Origin: Xanthomonas sp. DAR 35659
GTDB taxonomy: Bacteria; Pseudomonadota; Gammaproteobacteria; Xanthomonadales; Xanthomonadaceae
NCBI RefSeq assembly: GCF_041242975.1
Contig: NZ_CP162488.1
Span: 796,001-860,000 of the forward strand
Direction of reading: 5' to 3'
DNA: 64,000 bases
Shown here: positions 9,416 to 19,000 of the stretch, in pieces
How positions within the stretch are numbered: the first letter of the stretch is position 1
Layout of the letters: the number at the start of each line of letters is the position of its first letter
Made by a program: the position numbers and the translations under genes
Notes under the pieces: generated by a model
Database searches by the model: none
What the model was told of the DNA's origin: nothing
Seen by the model: only the letters and a program-made list of their open reading frames with translations

Positions 9416-9512
9416 GGGAATGCCTTTGCTCGTGGACGAGCCACCACGATAGATAGCGGCCGCCGTACTCGCTACGATCCAGCGTCCTTGATTCGTTTGC
9501 GAGCGTCCAGCG

Positions 9513-10463
9513 ATGGTGGATCCCCTGGCCGAGGTGGTCACGCTGCTGCAGCCGGCTGCCCGGTTCTCCAAGCAGGTGGTCGGTGCCGGTGCCTGGCGCA
9601 TCCGGCGTTCCGACGCCGGGCAGCCTTTCTACTGCGCGGTGCTGGAAGGCGGCTGCCACATGGCGCTGGACGGTGGCGCGCCGATCCTGTTGCAGGCGGG
9701 CGATTTCGTGCTCGTGCCCGCGGCTTACCGCATCGCGATGTCCAGCCTTGCGCCGCACGCGGACGTGGCCGAGACCCTGCCGACCGCACTGGGCAACGGC
9801 GTGTTCCGGATCGGCACGCAGGAAGGCCCGACCGACCTGCGCATCCTGGCCGGCCATTGCAGTTTCGGCTCGCCGGACGCGGCGCTGCTGGTCTCGCTGC
9901 TGCCGCAGATGGTCTATGTGCACGGCGAGCAACGGCTCGCCACGCTGGTGCAGTTGGTGAGCGAGGAATCGCGCGAGGCGCGGCCCGCACGCGAGGTGGT
10001 GCTTGCGCACTTGCTGGAAGTGCTGCTCATCGAAGCACTGCGTTCGGCCGCGGGCACGGCGGCGTCGCCTGGCCTGGCGCGCGGGCTGGCCGATGCGCGC
10101 CTGGCCGCGGCGATCCGCGCGATGCACGCGCAGCCCACGCGCGCATGGACGGTGGTGGCGTTGGCGAAGGAAGCGGCCTTGTCGCGCTCGGCGTTCTTCG
10201 AGCGCTTCGGCCGCACGGTGGGCATGGCGCCGATGGAATACCTGCTGGCCTGGCGCATGGCCTTGGCCAAGGACCTGCTGCGCCGCACCGAGCTCGGCAT
10301 CGCCGAGATCGCCGAGCGCGTCGGCTACAGTTCCGCGAGCACCTTCAGCGTCGCGTTCGCCCGCCACGTCGGACAGCCGCCGACGCGGTACGCGCGCGCA
10401 AGTGGCCGTGATGCTGGGCGCGGCAAGCCGTCGATCTCCGAAGCAGTCGAGGGCGTGGGGTAG
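9513..10463 (+). CDS. AraC-family transcriptional regulator with N-terminal cupin domain
   Basis: Transcription factor of 316 residues. The N-terminal half is a cupin-type sensing domain (AraC cupin_6 style, with LQAGDFVLVP near residues 68-77). The C-terminal ~100 residues contain two helix-turn-helix motifs: WTVVALAKEAALSRSAFFERF and LGIAEIAERVGYSSASTFSVAF, followed by the family signature GQPPTRYAR. It faces the SDR gene across a short divergent intergenic region, so it probably regulates that gene and itself. Inducer unknown. A GC-rich hairpin lies 14 bases after the stop. Confidence 0.93.
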   Translation: MVDPLAEVVTLLQPAARFSKQVVGAGAWRIRRSDAGQPFYCAVLEGGCHMALDGGAPILLQAGDFVLVPAAYRIAMSSLAPHADVAETLPTALGNGVFRIGTQEGPTDLRILAGHCSFGSPDAALLVSLLPQMVYVHGEQRLATLVQLVSEESREARPAREVVLAHLLEVLLIEALRSAAGTAASPGLARGLADARLAAAIRAMHAQPTRAWTVVALAKEAALSRSAFFERFGRTVGMAPMEYLLAWRMALAKDLLRRTELGIAEIAERVGYSSASTFSVAFARHVGQPPTRYARASGRDAGRGKPSISEAVEGVG

Positions 10464-10477
10464 GCACCCGGCGCGGT

Positions 10478-10516
10478 GTACCGCTTCCGCCCTGACGTCC
10501 CCGTCGGAGGCGGTAC
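10478..10516. terminator. Hairpin after the araC-type gene
   Basis: Inverted repeat GTACCGCTTCCG / CGGAGGCGGTAC, a 12-bp stem with one G-T pair and a 15-base loop, 14 bases past the stop codon. There is no T-tract, so it is a probable but not certain terminator. Confidence 0.45.
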
Positions 10517-10748
10517 CGGCTGCGCAAGGACCGCTCCGGTCGCCGCCTGCGTCGCCGGCCTTCACTCCGCCAAGCGGCGCGCGCACTGGTCGGAATGGTC
10601 AGGGGATGGGACGCGGCGGCGACCGTCTGCATGCGCGATATCGGCCTGCAGCACCAATTGCGCCTTCATGGAGTGGCCCGGTGGCGCCTTCACGCAGGCG
10701 GGATCTTCCTTCGCTTCGACAAGGCCGCTCATCTACACGAGAAAGCGA

Positions 10749-11123
10749 TCACGCCAGCACCAAGTCTCCGTTGATCAACGCGACCGTGATCAGGTCCTGC
10801 AGCCGGCTCACGGCATCGACGACGCGTGGAATGGCCGCCTGGTCACCCTGCATCAGCAATTGCCCATCCGGCGAAAGCTCGATCTTCAGAAGCTCCTGCA
10901 GCATTCCTTCTCTGTAGGCCGGAACAGGATCGCTGCTGTATCGCGAGCATCCCAGCTTTGCGGCGAGCTCTTGATCGACAGGCAGGTAGAGCCCGTTGTT
11001 GGAAGCGTTCATATCGAACAGTCCCATCCCCTCGAGATGACGGAGCAGTGCACTGTGATCCAGGATTGCGGGATCGATGATGAGCTGAAGATCAAATAGG
11101 GGGTCGTCTTTCATCGTGGTCAC
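10749..11123 (-). CDS. Hypothetical protein, 124 residues
   Basis: Not recognised. It is a soluble-looking, Leu- and Asp-rich protein without signal peptide or membrane segment (PLFDLQLIIDPAILDHSALL, YLPVDQELAAKLGCSRYSS, LLKIELSPDGQLLMQGDQAA). The GTG start at 11123 is chosen because AGGAG lies six bases upstream; ATG 11114, three codons later, is the alternative. It is followed by no obvious partner; the exported repeat protein lies 90 bases upstream on the same strand, so the two may be co-transcribed. Size and composition would fit an immunity or chaperone-like protein, but nothing in the sequence proves that. Confidence 0.6.
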   Translation of the reverse strand: MTTMKDDPLFDLQLIIDPAILDHSALLRHLEGMGLFDMNASNNGLYLPVDQELAAKLGCSRYSSDPVPAYREGMLQELLKIELSPDGQLLMQGDQAAIPRVVDAVSRLQDLITVALINGDLVLA

Positions 11124-11213
11124 GACGTGCTCCTGTGGTGTGCGAGTGGCCAGCAATTCGATTTCGGAATCTTGTCTTGACGCAGTCGAAGTCTCGAACG
11201 CCCCGCTGGATGC

Positions 11214-11557
11214 CTATCGGCAGGTGGTGTTGCCAAAGCTGTCCTTGCTGCAGCGCACGGTGTTGCCGCAGTCGTCGCGATACGTCGTGTTGCCGAAGGA
11301 GTCGGTCGAACCGCGCACGGTGTTGCCCCGGTCGTCGCGGGTCGTGGTGTTGCCGAACGAATCGGTCGAGGTGTGGCTGACGTTTCCGTCGCTGCCGCGG
11401 CAGGTCTTGTTGCCCAAGGAGTCGGTAGAGCAGCGCACGGTGTTGCCCCGGTCGTCGCGGGTCGTGGTATTGCCGAACGAGTCGGTCGAGGTGCGGCTGA
11501 CGTTTCCGTCGCTGTCGCGGCAGGTGGTGTTGCCAAAGGCGTCCGTGGAGCACCGCG
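11214..11557. repeat. 60-bp tandem coding repeats
   Basis: The DNA behind the 20-residue repeats has a 60-bp period, about 5.7 copies, and a higher 120-bp periodicity because alternate units are nearly identical (for example the two TSTDSFGNTTTRDDRGNTV copies). Such arrays change copy number by slippage or recombination. Confidence 0.8.
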
Positions 11558-11621
11558 TCTGGGCAAATGCGCCCGACGTCACCAGGAGTCCTGCAGAAAG
11601 CACGAGCGCCACTATTTTCAC
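11214..11621 (-). CDS. Small exported protein of 20-residue tandem repeats
   Basis: 135 residues. An N-terminal signal peptide (KIVALVLSAGLLVTSGAFAQ, cleaved near AFA-Q) is followed almost entirely by nearly six copies of a 20-residue repeat with the pattern TSTDSFGNTTTRDDRGNTV. Alternate copies carry Cys at fixed positions (RCSTD..GN.TCR), which suggests a regularly spaced disulfide or metal-binding array on a repetitive fold outside the inner membrane. The GTG start at 11621 has GAGGG seven bases upstream; the longer open frame does not begin with a plausible signal peptide. Function unknown. Similar short DSFGNTT repeat proteins occur in xanthomonads as hypothetical proteins. Confidence 0.75.
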   Translation of the reverse strand: MKIVALVLSAGLLVTSGAFAQTRCSTDAFGNTTCRDSDGNVSRTSTDSFGNTTTRDDRGNTVRCSTDSLGNKTCRGSDGNVSHTSTDSFGNTTTRDDRGNTVRGSTDSFGNTTYRDDCGNTVRCSKDSFGNTTCR

Positions 11622-12376
11622 TTCAATTCCCTCTGTGAATCCTGTGTCAGCAGGACGCATGCCGCCGCCGGACGGCGATTGTTCGTGTCATCCGGCAAAC
11701 CGTGGCATAGGGAAATTCTACCTTCAACACGCTGACGCCAGTGCAGCTGCCTTGTGGGCTGCCGGTCGATGCTGCCGTGGCGCAGTGCGTGCGCGGCTCC
11801 ACGTTGCCGACAGGCACGGCGAGCGCGACGCGCTCGCTGCCGCAACGGCGCCGGTGGCTGGCAGGCGGTGATGAAGCCGGTTGCCAGCCGGCACGTGTGA
11901 TCCTGATCAATCCATGGGGCCGATACCGCATTACTGATCGGCAATCAGGTGGCCAACGGCCTCCGTCGTCGCGTGCAGCGTGAGAGCCGAGCGTCATGGC
12001 GCTTGCGCACTCGACGTGGAGGCAGTGACGTCGGGTTCCGGCGTCGATACGCGCGCGGACTGTTGCGTAGCAGCATGCCACTGCACGACGGACGTGTTAC
12101 ATCTACCTCCAGTTGGATCGATCCAAAGCCGTCGATGCAGTGCATCCGGGGGGAAGACGGCCGGTGGGGATCGCGTGCTACGAGTCTGCTGATGCTTTTC
12201 ATGTGAGGCGCATCCCCATGCGGTCGCGGCACTGCGTCGATGCGGACTTGAGAGGCGATCCATCGGGTCGATCCGGTCCACGTCGCGCGTTTTCACCACG
12301 CGCCGTTACCAACGGAGTTCCGTGACGCCGTGCGCGCCGCGGAAACGACCGATCAACGCAGTTTGGGAGCCTCGCC
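11622..12376. other. Intergenic region upstream of the GH92 locus
   Basis: About 755 bases with no convincing gene. The open frames are short, Arg/Pro-rich and lack ribosome-binding sites. Its main content is the LacI-type palindrome at 12113-12126. It probably holds promoters for the repeat protein on one side and the GH92 gene on the other. Confidence 0.6.
12113..12126. promoter_or_regulatory. Palindrome TTGGATCGATCCAA, candidate LacI-family operator
   Basis: A perfect 14-bp palindrome with central CG, the usual form of LacI/GalR-family operators, about 250 bases upstream of the first GH92 gene. A 12/14 match occurs upstream of the receptor gene at 15990-16003, and a LacI-family gene closes the same locus at 21801. 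Confidence 0.55.
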
Positions 12377-15300
12377 ATGCCGTTTCGCTCGCGCTTCGCA
12401 CGTCTGCATCCGTCTCCGGGTTGCCGGCTGGCGTCTTTTGCCGCGTCGGTCTTCCTGTCTGCGGGTGCCGGTGGAGCATGCGCGGAAGGCGTCGGCTTCG
12501 CGTCTTCGTTCGAGCGCGGCGAACCTGCGCCGGTATCGGCCGCGCAGTCCGACGAGGCCGCGGTCCAGGTCGCCGTCGGCAATGGTCCCGAGAAGCCCTA
12601 TGCGGCGAAGTCCGGCATGGGCTACACCGGGCTGCATGCGCTGCACTATCGCGCCAGTGCGGCCGGGCGTGCGCAGCTGTTCGCTGTCGATCTTCCGGTG
12701 GAGCCGGACACGGTGCTGTCGTGGATGGTGCTGCCGGAGATCGTCGGCGGGGATACGGTGGCGTCGACCGGCGTGGCGGTGGATCTGCTGTTCGATGATG
12801 GAAGTCGCTTGTCCGAGTTGGGCACGGAGGATCAGCACGGCGCGCTGGTCAGTGCGGCAGGACAGGCGGCGTCGAAGACGCTATATCCGCAGCAGTGGGC
12901 GCTCAAGCAGGTGCGGCTAGGTGAGGTTGCGGCCCTGCGCAGCAAGCGCATCCGCGCGATCGAGCTGCAGGTGCAGCCCGGCGCCGGCAAGATGGCGGCG
13001 GGCTGGATCGACGATGTCGCGGTGCGCGGTGAACCTGCACAGCAGGCGGCGAGGCGGCCCAGCGACGAGGTGGTGACCACGCGCGGCACGCAGTCCAATG
13101 GCGCGTTCTCGCGCGGCAACAACATCCCCGCCACGGCGATGCCGCATGGCTTCAATTTCTGGGTGCCGGCAACCGATGCGGGGACGCTGAGCTGGCTGTA
13201 CCGCTGGAACGAGCAGAACGGCGCCGACAACCGGCCGCGGCTGCAGGCGCTGTCGATCAGCCACGAGCCCAGTCCATGGATGGGCGACCGCCAGACCTTC
13301 CAGGTGATGCCCTCGTCCACGCGCGGGGTGCCGGAAGCCGACCGCGCGAAGCGCGCGTTGTCGTTCGGTCACGACAAGGAAGAGGCGCGTCCGCATCTGT
13401 ACCGCGTGGACTTCGACAACGGCATCCGTGCCGAGCTGGCGCCGAGCGAGCGGGCGGCGATCTTCCGCTTTCGTTTTCCCGAGGGAGGCGATGCCAATCT
13501 GCTGTTCGACAACGTCGATGCGCGCGGCGGGCTGACCCTGGACGTGGCGACGCAGACGTTGCGTGGTTACTCGGATACGCGCAGCGGGCTGTCCAACGGC
13601 GCCACGCGCCTGTTCGTGTATGCGCGCTTCGACAGGCCATGGACCGCCAGCGGCAAGATCGATACCGGCCGCCCGACCGGCTACGTGAAGTTCGCGCCGG
13701 GTGCGGACCGCACGGTGGTGATGCGCATCGCCACCTCGCTGATCTCGGTGGAGCAGGCACGTCGCAATCTGCAGCAGGAGATCGGCGACGCCGGGTTCGA
13801 GGTGGTGCAGTCGCGTGCGCAGGACGCGTGGGACGCGGTGCTGGGGCGGGTGCAGGTACAAGGCGCCAGCCGCGATCAGCGGGTCACGGTGTACTCCAAT
13901 CTGTACCGGCTGTTCCTGTATCCCAACATCGCCCACGAGAACGTCGGCGACGCGGCGCATCCCGATTGGCGGCATGCCGACCAGAACAGTTGGTCCAAGG
14001 ACAACAGCGGCGGCGATGCGGAGCACACTTCGGCGCCGATCGTGCCCGGCAAGGTCTACGTCAACAATGGCTTCTGGGACACCTTCCGCACCAGTTGGCC
14101 AGCGTATGCGCTGTTCGCGCCGGAGCAGGCCGGGGCGATGATCGATGGCTTCCTGCAGCAGTACCGCGACGGCGGCTGGGTGGCGCGCTGGTCCTCGCCG
14201 GGCTATGCGGACCTGATGGTCGGCACCAGTTCCGACGTGGCCTTCGCCGATGCCTGGCTGAAGGGCGTGCGCGGGTTCGACGCGCACGAGGCCTATGCGG
14301 CGGCGTTGCGCAACGCAACGGTGGTGCCGCCGGTGTCGAACGTCGGCCGCAAGGGCCTGGCCCGCTCGATGTACCGCGGCTACGCCGCCAACGACGTGCA
14401 CGAAGGGCTGTCGTGGACGCTGGAAGGCGCACTCAACGATTTCGGCCTTGCGCAGATGGCGCAGGCGCTGGCGGCCGAGGAACAGGATCCGCAGCAGGCG
14501 CAGCGCTACCGCGAGGAAGCCGAATACTTCCAGGCGCGTGCCACCGACTACGTCCACCTGTTCGATCCGGCCACGCGCTTCTTCCGCGGGCGCACGCCGG
14601 CAGGTCAATGGAATGTGCCAGCCTCGCGCTTCGATCCGCGCGTGTGGGGCGGCGACTACACCGAGGCCAATGCCTGGACCTTCGCCTTCACCACGCCGCA
14701 CGACGCCGCCGGCCTGGCCGGGCTGTTGGGCGGCGAGGACGCCATGGCGGCGCGGCTGGACGAACTCTTCGCCACGCCGGAGACCGCGGACAAGCGTTTC
14801 GCCGGCAGCTATCGCGGCGTCATCCACGAGATGACCGAGGCGCGCGACGTGCGCATGGGCATGTACGCGCACAGCAACCAGCCCTCGCACCATCTTCCGT
14901 GGATGTACGTCGCAGCGGGGCAACCGTGGAAGACCCAGCGCATCACCCGCGAGGTGCTGCGCCGGCTCTACCTGGGCAGCGAGATCGGCCAGGGCTATCC
15001 GGGCGACGAGGACAACGGCGAGATGTCGGCGTGGTACCTGTTCGCGATGCTGGGGATGTATCCGTTGCGCATCGGCGCGCCGGAGTACGTGATCGGTTCG
15101 CCGGCGTTCCCGCACGCCGAGGTCGATCTCGGCAATGGCCGCAAACTGGTGGTGATCGCGCGCAACAACAGTGCACGCAACGTGTACGTGCAGTCGCTCA
15201 CCCTCAATGGCAAGCCGTGGAACACCGCCTGGCTGCGCCACCAGGACATCGCCGATGGCGCCACGCTGGAATTCGTGATGGGCGCGACGCCGTCGCGCTG

Positions 15301-15769
15301 GGGCAGCGGCGCGGACGCGTTGCCGCCGTCGCTGACCCCGCCGGGCAGCGCGCCGCGTGGCCTGGAGGACGTGGCGTCGCAGGCCGCTGCGGTGTCGCTG
15401 GACGGACAGCCCAAGGCCGCGGCCTTGATCGACGACGATGCGACGACGGCGCTGCCGCTGCCGGCCGGTGCCAGCATCGACCTGCGCCTCGCGACGCCGC
15501 AGCGCGCCACGCACTACACGCTGACCAGTGCCGATGCCGCCTTGTCCGGCGTTGCGTGGACGCTGGAAGGGCGCAACGGCGACGGCGCATGGACCACGCT
15601 GGACCAGCGGCGCGCGCAGCGCTTTGCCTGGGCGCGGCAACTGCGTCCGTTCCGCATCGCCAAGCCCGGCGCCTACAGCGCGTACCGCCTGCGCCTGGAT
15701 GCAGGCGAGAACGTGGCGTTGGCCGAGATCGAACTGCTGCAGCCGGTGGCGCGGCAGGCCGTGCCGTGA
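12377..15769 (+). CDS. GH92 family exo-alpha-mannosidase-like enzyme, with Gln in place of the usual catalytic-acid Glu
   Basis: Secreted or periplasmic glycoside hydrolase, 1130 residues. A signal peptide (~1-36) is followed by a beta-sandwich-like N-terminal extension (~37-225), then the GH92 beta-sandwich plus (alpha/alpha)6 domain (~230-990). Landmarks are NGFWDTFRTSWPAY (~558), GDEDNGEMSAWYLFAMLGMYP (~876) and GQPWKTQ (~846). The C-terminus (~1000-1130) looks like an F5/8 type C/CBM32 module. In the NEPxHH motif this protein reads HSNQPSHH, with Gln835 where most family members have Glu. The aspartates of GDED are retained. GH92 enzymes are Ca-dependent and act on terminal alpha-mannosides; the Gln variant may prefer mannosyl phosphodiesters. 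First gene of the locus with receptor and regulator. Confidence 0.92.
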   Translation: MPFRSRFARLHPSPGCRLASFAASVFLSAGAGGACAEGVGFASSFERGEPAPVSAAQSDEAAVQVAVGNGPEKPYAAKSGMGYTGLHALHYRASAAGRAQLFAVDLPVEPDTVLSWMVLPEIVGGDTVASTGVAVDLLFDDGSRLSELGTEDQHGALVSAAGQAASKTLYPQQWALKQVRLGEVAALRSKRIRAIELQVQPGAGKMAAGWIDDVAVRGEPAQQAARRPSDEVVTTRGTQSNGAFSRGNNIPATAMPHGFNFWVPATDAGTLSWLYRWNEQNGADNRPRLQALSISHEPSPWMGDRQTFQVMPSSTRGVPEADRAKRALSFGHDKEEARPHLYRVDFDNGIRAELAPSERAAIFRFRFPEGGDANLLFDNVDARGGLTLDVATQTLRGYSDTRSGLSNGATRLFVYARFDRPWTASGKIDTGRPTGYVKFAPGADRTVVMRIATSLISVEQARRNLQQEIGDAGFEVVQSRAQDAWDAVLGRVQVQGASRDQRVTVYSNLYRLFLYPNIAHENVGDAAHPDWRHADQNSWSKDNSGGDAEHTSAPIVPGKVYVNNGFWDTFRTSWPAYALFAPEQAGAMIDGFLQQYRDGGWVARWSSPGYADLMVGTSSDVAFADAWLKGVRGFDAHEAYAAALRNATVVPPVSNVGRKGLARSMYRGYAANDVHEGLSWTLEGALNDFGLAQMAQALAAEEQDPQQAQRYREEAEYFQARATDYVHLFDPATRFFRGRTPAGQWNVPASRFDPRVWGGDYTEANAWTFAFTTPHDAAGLAGLLGGEDAMAARLDELFATPETADKRFAGSYRGVIHEMTEARDVRMGMYAHSNQPSHHLPWMYVAAGQPWKTQRITREVLRRLYLGSEIGQGYPGDEDNGEMSAWYLFAMLGMYPLRIGAPEYVIGSPAFPHAEVDLGNGRKLVVIARNNSARNVYVQSLTLNGKPWNTAWLRHQDIADGATLEFVMGATPSRWGSGADALPPSLTPPGSAPRGLEDVASQAAAVSLDGQPKAAALIDDDATTALPLPAGASIDLRLATPQRATHYTLTSADAALSGVAWTLEGRNGDGAWTTLDQRRAQRFAWARQLRPFRIAKPGAYSAYRLRLDAGENVALAEIELLQPVARQAVP

Positions 15770-15926
15770 GCGGGTGCAAACGCGGCGAGCGTCTCGTGCC
15801 CGTCGCTCGTCCGACGCCGCACAACCCAGTAGGCCCGCTGCGCGGCGGCATGCGCTGCGATGCCTGGTTGGCAGTGCATTAGCCCCCCCAATCGCATCAG
15901 CGCAGAGAGAGGGGAAAGTAGGAAGG

Positions 15927-15949
15927 CCGGATCGCCGCAATGGATCCGG
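15927..15949. other. Inverted repeat between GH92 and receptor genes
   Basis: CCGGATC ... GATCCGG with a nine-base spacer, in the 275-base gap between the GH92 stop and the receptor start. It may be a weak terminator or a regulator site; no T-tract. Confidence 0.3.
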
Positions 15950-15989
15950 ATGTTTTCGTGTCACACCGCGTGGAGTTCTTGCCCGGTCT

Positions 15990-16003
15990 TTGGATCGATA
16001 GAA
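15990..16003. promoter_or_regulatory. Second copy (12/14) of the LacI-type palindrome
   Basis: TTGGATCGATAGAA matches TTGGATCGATCCAA at 12 of 14 positions and keeps the central CG. It ends about 40 bases before the receptor ATG, a position suited to repression or roadblock control by the locus LacI protein. Confidence 0.45.
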
Positions 16004-16044
16004 ATCCGCCGCAGCCGATCAATCTTTGGGAGAGGATGATTGAA

Positions 16045-19000
16045 ATGAACCGCATGCCACCCGCACGCAACCGCAGCACGCTGTCCGCCGGCATCGCCAT
16101 CGCCTTGTTCGCGAGCGCCGCCTCCACCACCGCGTTCGCCCAGCAGGCCGACAGCACCCCGGCGCCCTCGGGCCAGGCCGAATTGCAGGCCAAGGACCTG
16201 GACGCGGTGATGGTGACCGGCTACCGCTACGCGATCGAGAAGAGCCTGGAGCAGAAGCGCAACGCCAACGCCGTGGTCGATGTGATCACCGCCGAGGACG
16301 TCGGCAAGTTCCCCGACAAGAACGTGGCCGATGCGCTGCAGCGTGTGCCCGGCGTGGTCATCAGCCGCGACGGCGGCGAGGGCAAGAACGTCAGCGTGCG
16401 CGGCCTGTCCTCGGAGCTGGTGCTGACCGAATTGAACGGCAACTACATCGCTACCGCCGAATCCAATGGCGACCCCACGCGCTCGTTCAACTACACGCTG
16501 CTGCCGTCCAACCTGCTCGGCAGCGCGGAGCTGTACAAGACGCCGGAGGCGCGCATCGACGAAGGCGGCATCGGCGGCACGGTGATCCTGCAGACGCGGC
16601 GCCCGCTGGAGCTGGAGCCCAATTCCGGCTTCCTCTCCGCCGAGGGCGTGTGGTCGGATACCAGCAAGAAGACCGACGGCCAGTTCTCCGGCTCGTACTC
16701 GTGGCACGACCAGGACAACCGCTTCGGCGTGTTCGTCGGCTACACGCAGCAGAAGCGCACCGCACGCACGCTGGACGCCAGCACCGAGAGCTGGCAGTGG
16801 TATGGCCGCGACGAGGGCGGCCCGGCGGTCGACGTGAACGGCAATCCGTCGGACTTCAACGCCAACTGGTGGGGCGGCACCGGCTTCTGGGACCAGAACG
16901 GCAGGTACTACACCCGCTTCATGATGCCGACGGCGGTCAGCTTCGACGTCAAGCAAGAGGAGCGCGAGCGCAAGGGTGGCCAGCTGACCTTCCAGTTCAA
17001 GCCCACCGACGACCTGACCCTGACCGCGAACTACTTCCGCTTCGATCTGTCGCAGGACTCGCAGACCAACACCGTCAAGATCCCCGAGTGGAACATCGCG
17101 CGCTATTACGGCGACGGCAACTGGCGCGGCGGCCGCCTGCTCGACGGGCTGCAGCTCGACCCCAGCGGCACCATCGTCACCGGCGCCGCCTACAGCCTGC
17201 ATCCGGGCAAGGCCTACTACTGCAGCGAGGCCGAGGCCGCCGCGGCCGGCCTGCCGCCGGGTGGCTGGGGCTCGGACGACTGCACGGTGCCGACGCCGCA
17301 GATCACCGGCAGCTACAACATCGAGAAGTCGCTGTCGCAGACGGTGGACCTGGGCGGCGAATGGCGCGGCGAGAAGGTGGACGTGTCGTTCAAGGCCGGC
17401 CGGACCTGGGCCAAGGGCGGGCCGGAACTGCAGTTCTCGCTGCCGATCAAGCCGCGCCGGCAGAACGCCGACGGCAGCTGGAGCAACGGCAACTTCGCCA
17501 GCGCCTGGGACCTGACCGGCACGCCGTCGATGACCTTCTCGCCGGAGCTGATGCAGAACCTGCGCGACGGCATCCTGCAGGTGGATCTGGGCTCGACCGG
17601 CTCGTCCTGGACCCGCAACACCAACCAGCAGAAGTACGCGCAGATCGATACCACCTGGCACATCGACGGCAACTTCTTCGACTCGCTGCAGTTCGGCCTC
17701 AAGCGCCGCGACGGCGGCATCCACCGCAATACCGGCAACAACTACTGGGTGTGTCCGGGCACCGATCCGGGCGATTACAACAACCGCTACTGGAACGGGC
17801 GCTGCAATGCCCTGGCCACGCAGTTCTCGCCGGATCTGCTGTCCCCGCTGGACAACCTGGCCGGCGGGGTCAGGTCCAACGCGTTCCCGGCGATCAACTT
17901 CCCGGGTTACATCGGCTACTTGAAAAACACCTACGGCGCGATGCAGACCCGCAACGAAGACAACTTCGTCTACAACGTCGACGAGAAGATCTACTCGACC
18001 TACCTGCAGCTCAACTTCCACACCGAGCGCCTGCGCGGCAATGTCGGCGTGCGCGTGGCGCGTACCGGCCAGCATGCCGATTCCACCGACAAGGTGACCG
18101 CCTACAACGACTACTTCTTCGACGGCGCCGACGGCAATCCGCTGGCCTGCCAGCAGGGCGCCGCCATGCCCGTCGGCGCCCCGGCCGACACCTACTGCGG
18201 CACCGAAGGCTACTGGCGCCTGTCGGACACCGAGCAGCGCAACGAATCCTTCGTGGTCAGTGGCCTGGACCGCAACTACACCGACGTGCTGCCTAGCTTC
18301 AATGTGGCCTATGACCTGAGCGAGAACCTGCTGCTGCGCGCGGCGGCCTCGAAGGTGATCGCGCGGCCCAGCTACAACGACATCGCCGCGCCCGGCAGCC
18401 TGGAGTACTACAGCCCCGAGTACGTGGCCGACAGGCGCCTGACCGGCGGTGCCAGCGAGCAGGGCTGGTACGGCTCGGGCAGCAACAAGAACCTGGAGCC
18501 GTACAAGGCCACCCAGTTCGACCTGGGGCTGGAGTGGTATTTCCAGCCGGGTTCGGTGGCGGGAGTGGGACTGTTCCGCAAGAACGTGCAGAACTTCGCG
18601 GTCGATGTGATCAGCGACGTGAACATGATGATCGATGGGCAGACGGTCACCGTGCAGAACTACAGCACCCAGGCCGGCGGCCAGGATGCGGTGTCGCAGG
18701 GCGTGGAGTTGTACGCGCAGCACACGCTGCCGTTCGGCCTGGGTGTGCAGTTCAACTACACCTACAACGACGCCAGCAAGGCGGCGGTGCGGCTGGAAGA
18801 CGGCACCGAGGTCGGCAAGACCTCGATGCCCGGCAGCGCCAGGAACCAGACCAACCTCACCGTGTTCTACGAGACCGACCGCCTGCTGTTGCGCGCCTCG
18901 TACAACCGCCGCGGCGAACTGGTGCAGGGCCTGGTCAACGGGCTGAACATCTACGAGGAGCCGTACTACCAGATCGATCTGAACGCGGCGTACAACATCA

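Noticed and set aside
15955..15980. PIP-like TTCGT ... TTCTT before the receptor gene
   Set aside because: Spacing is 16 and the second half deviates from TTCGB.
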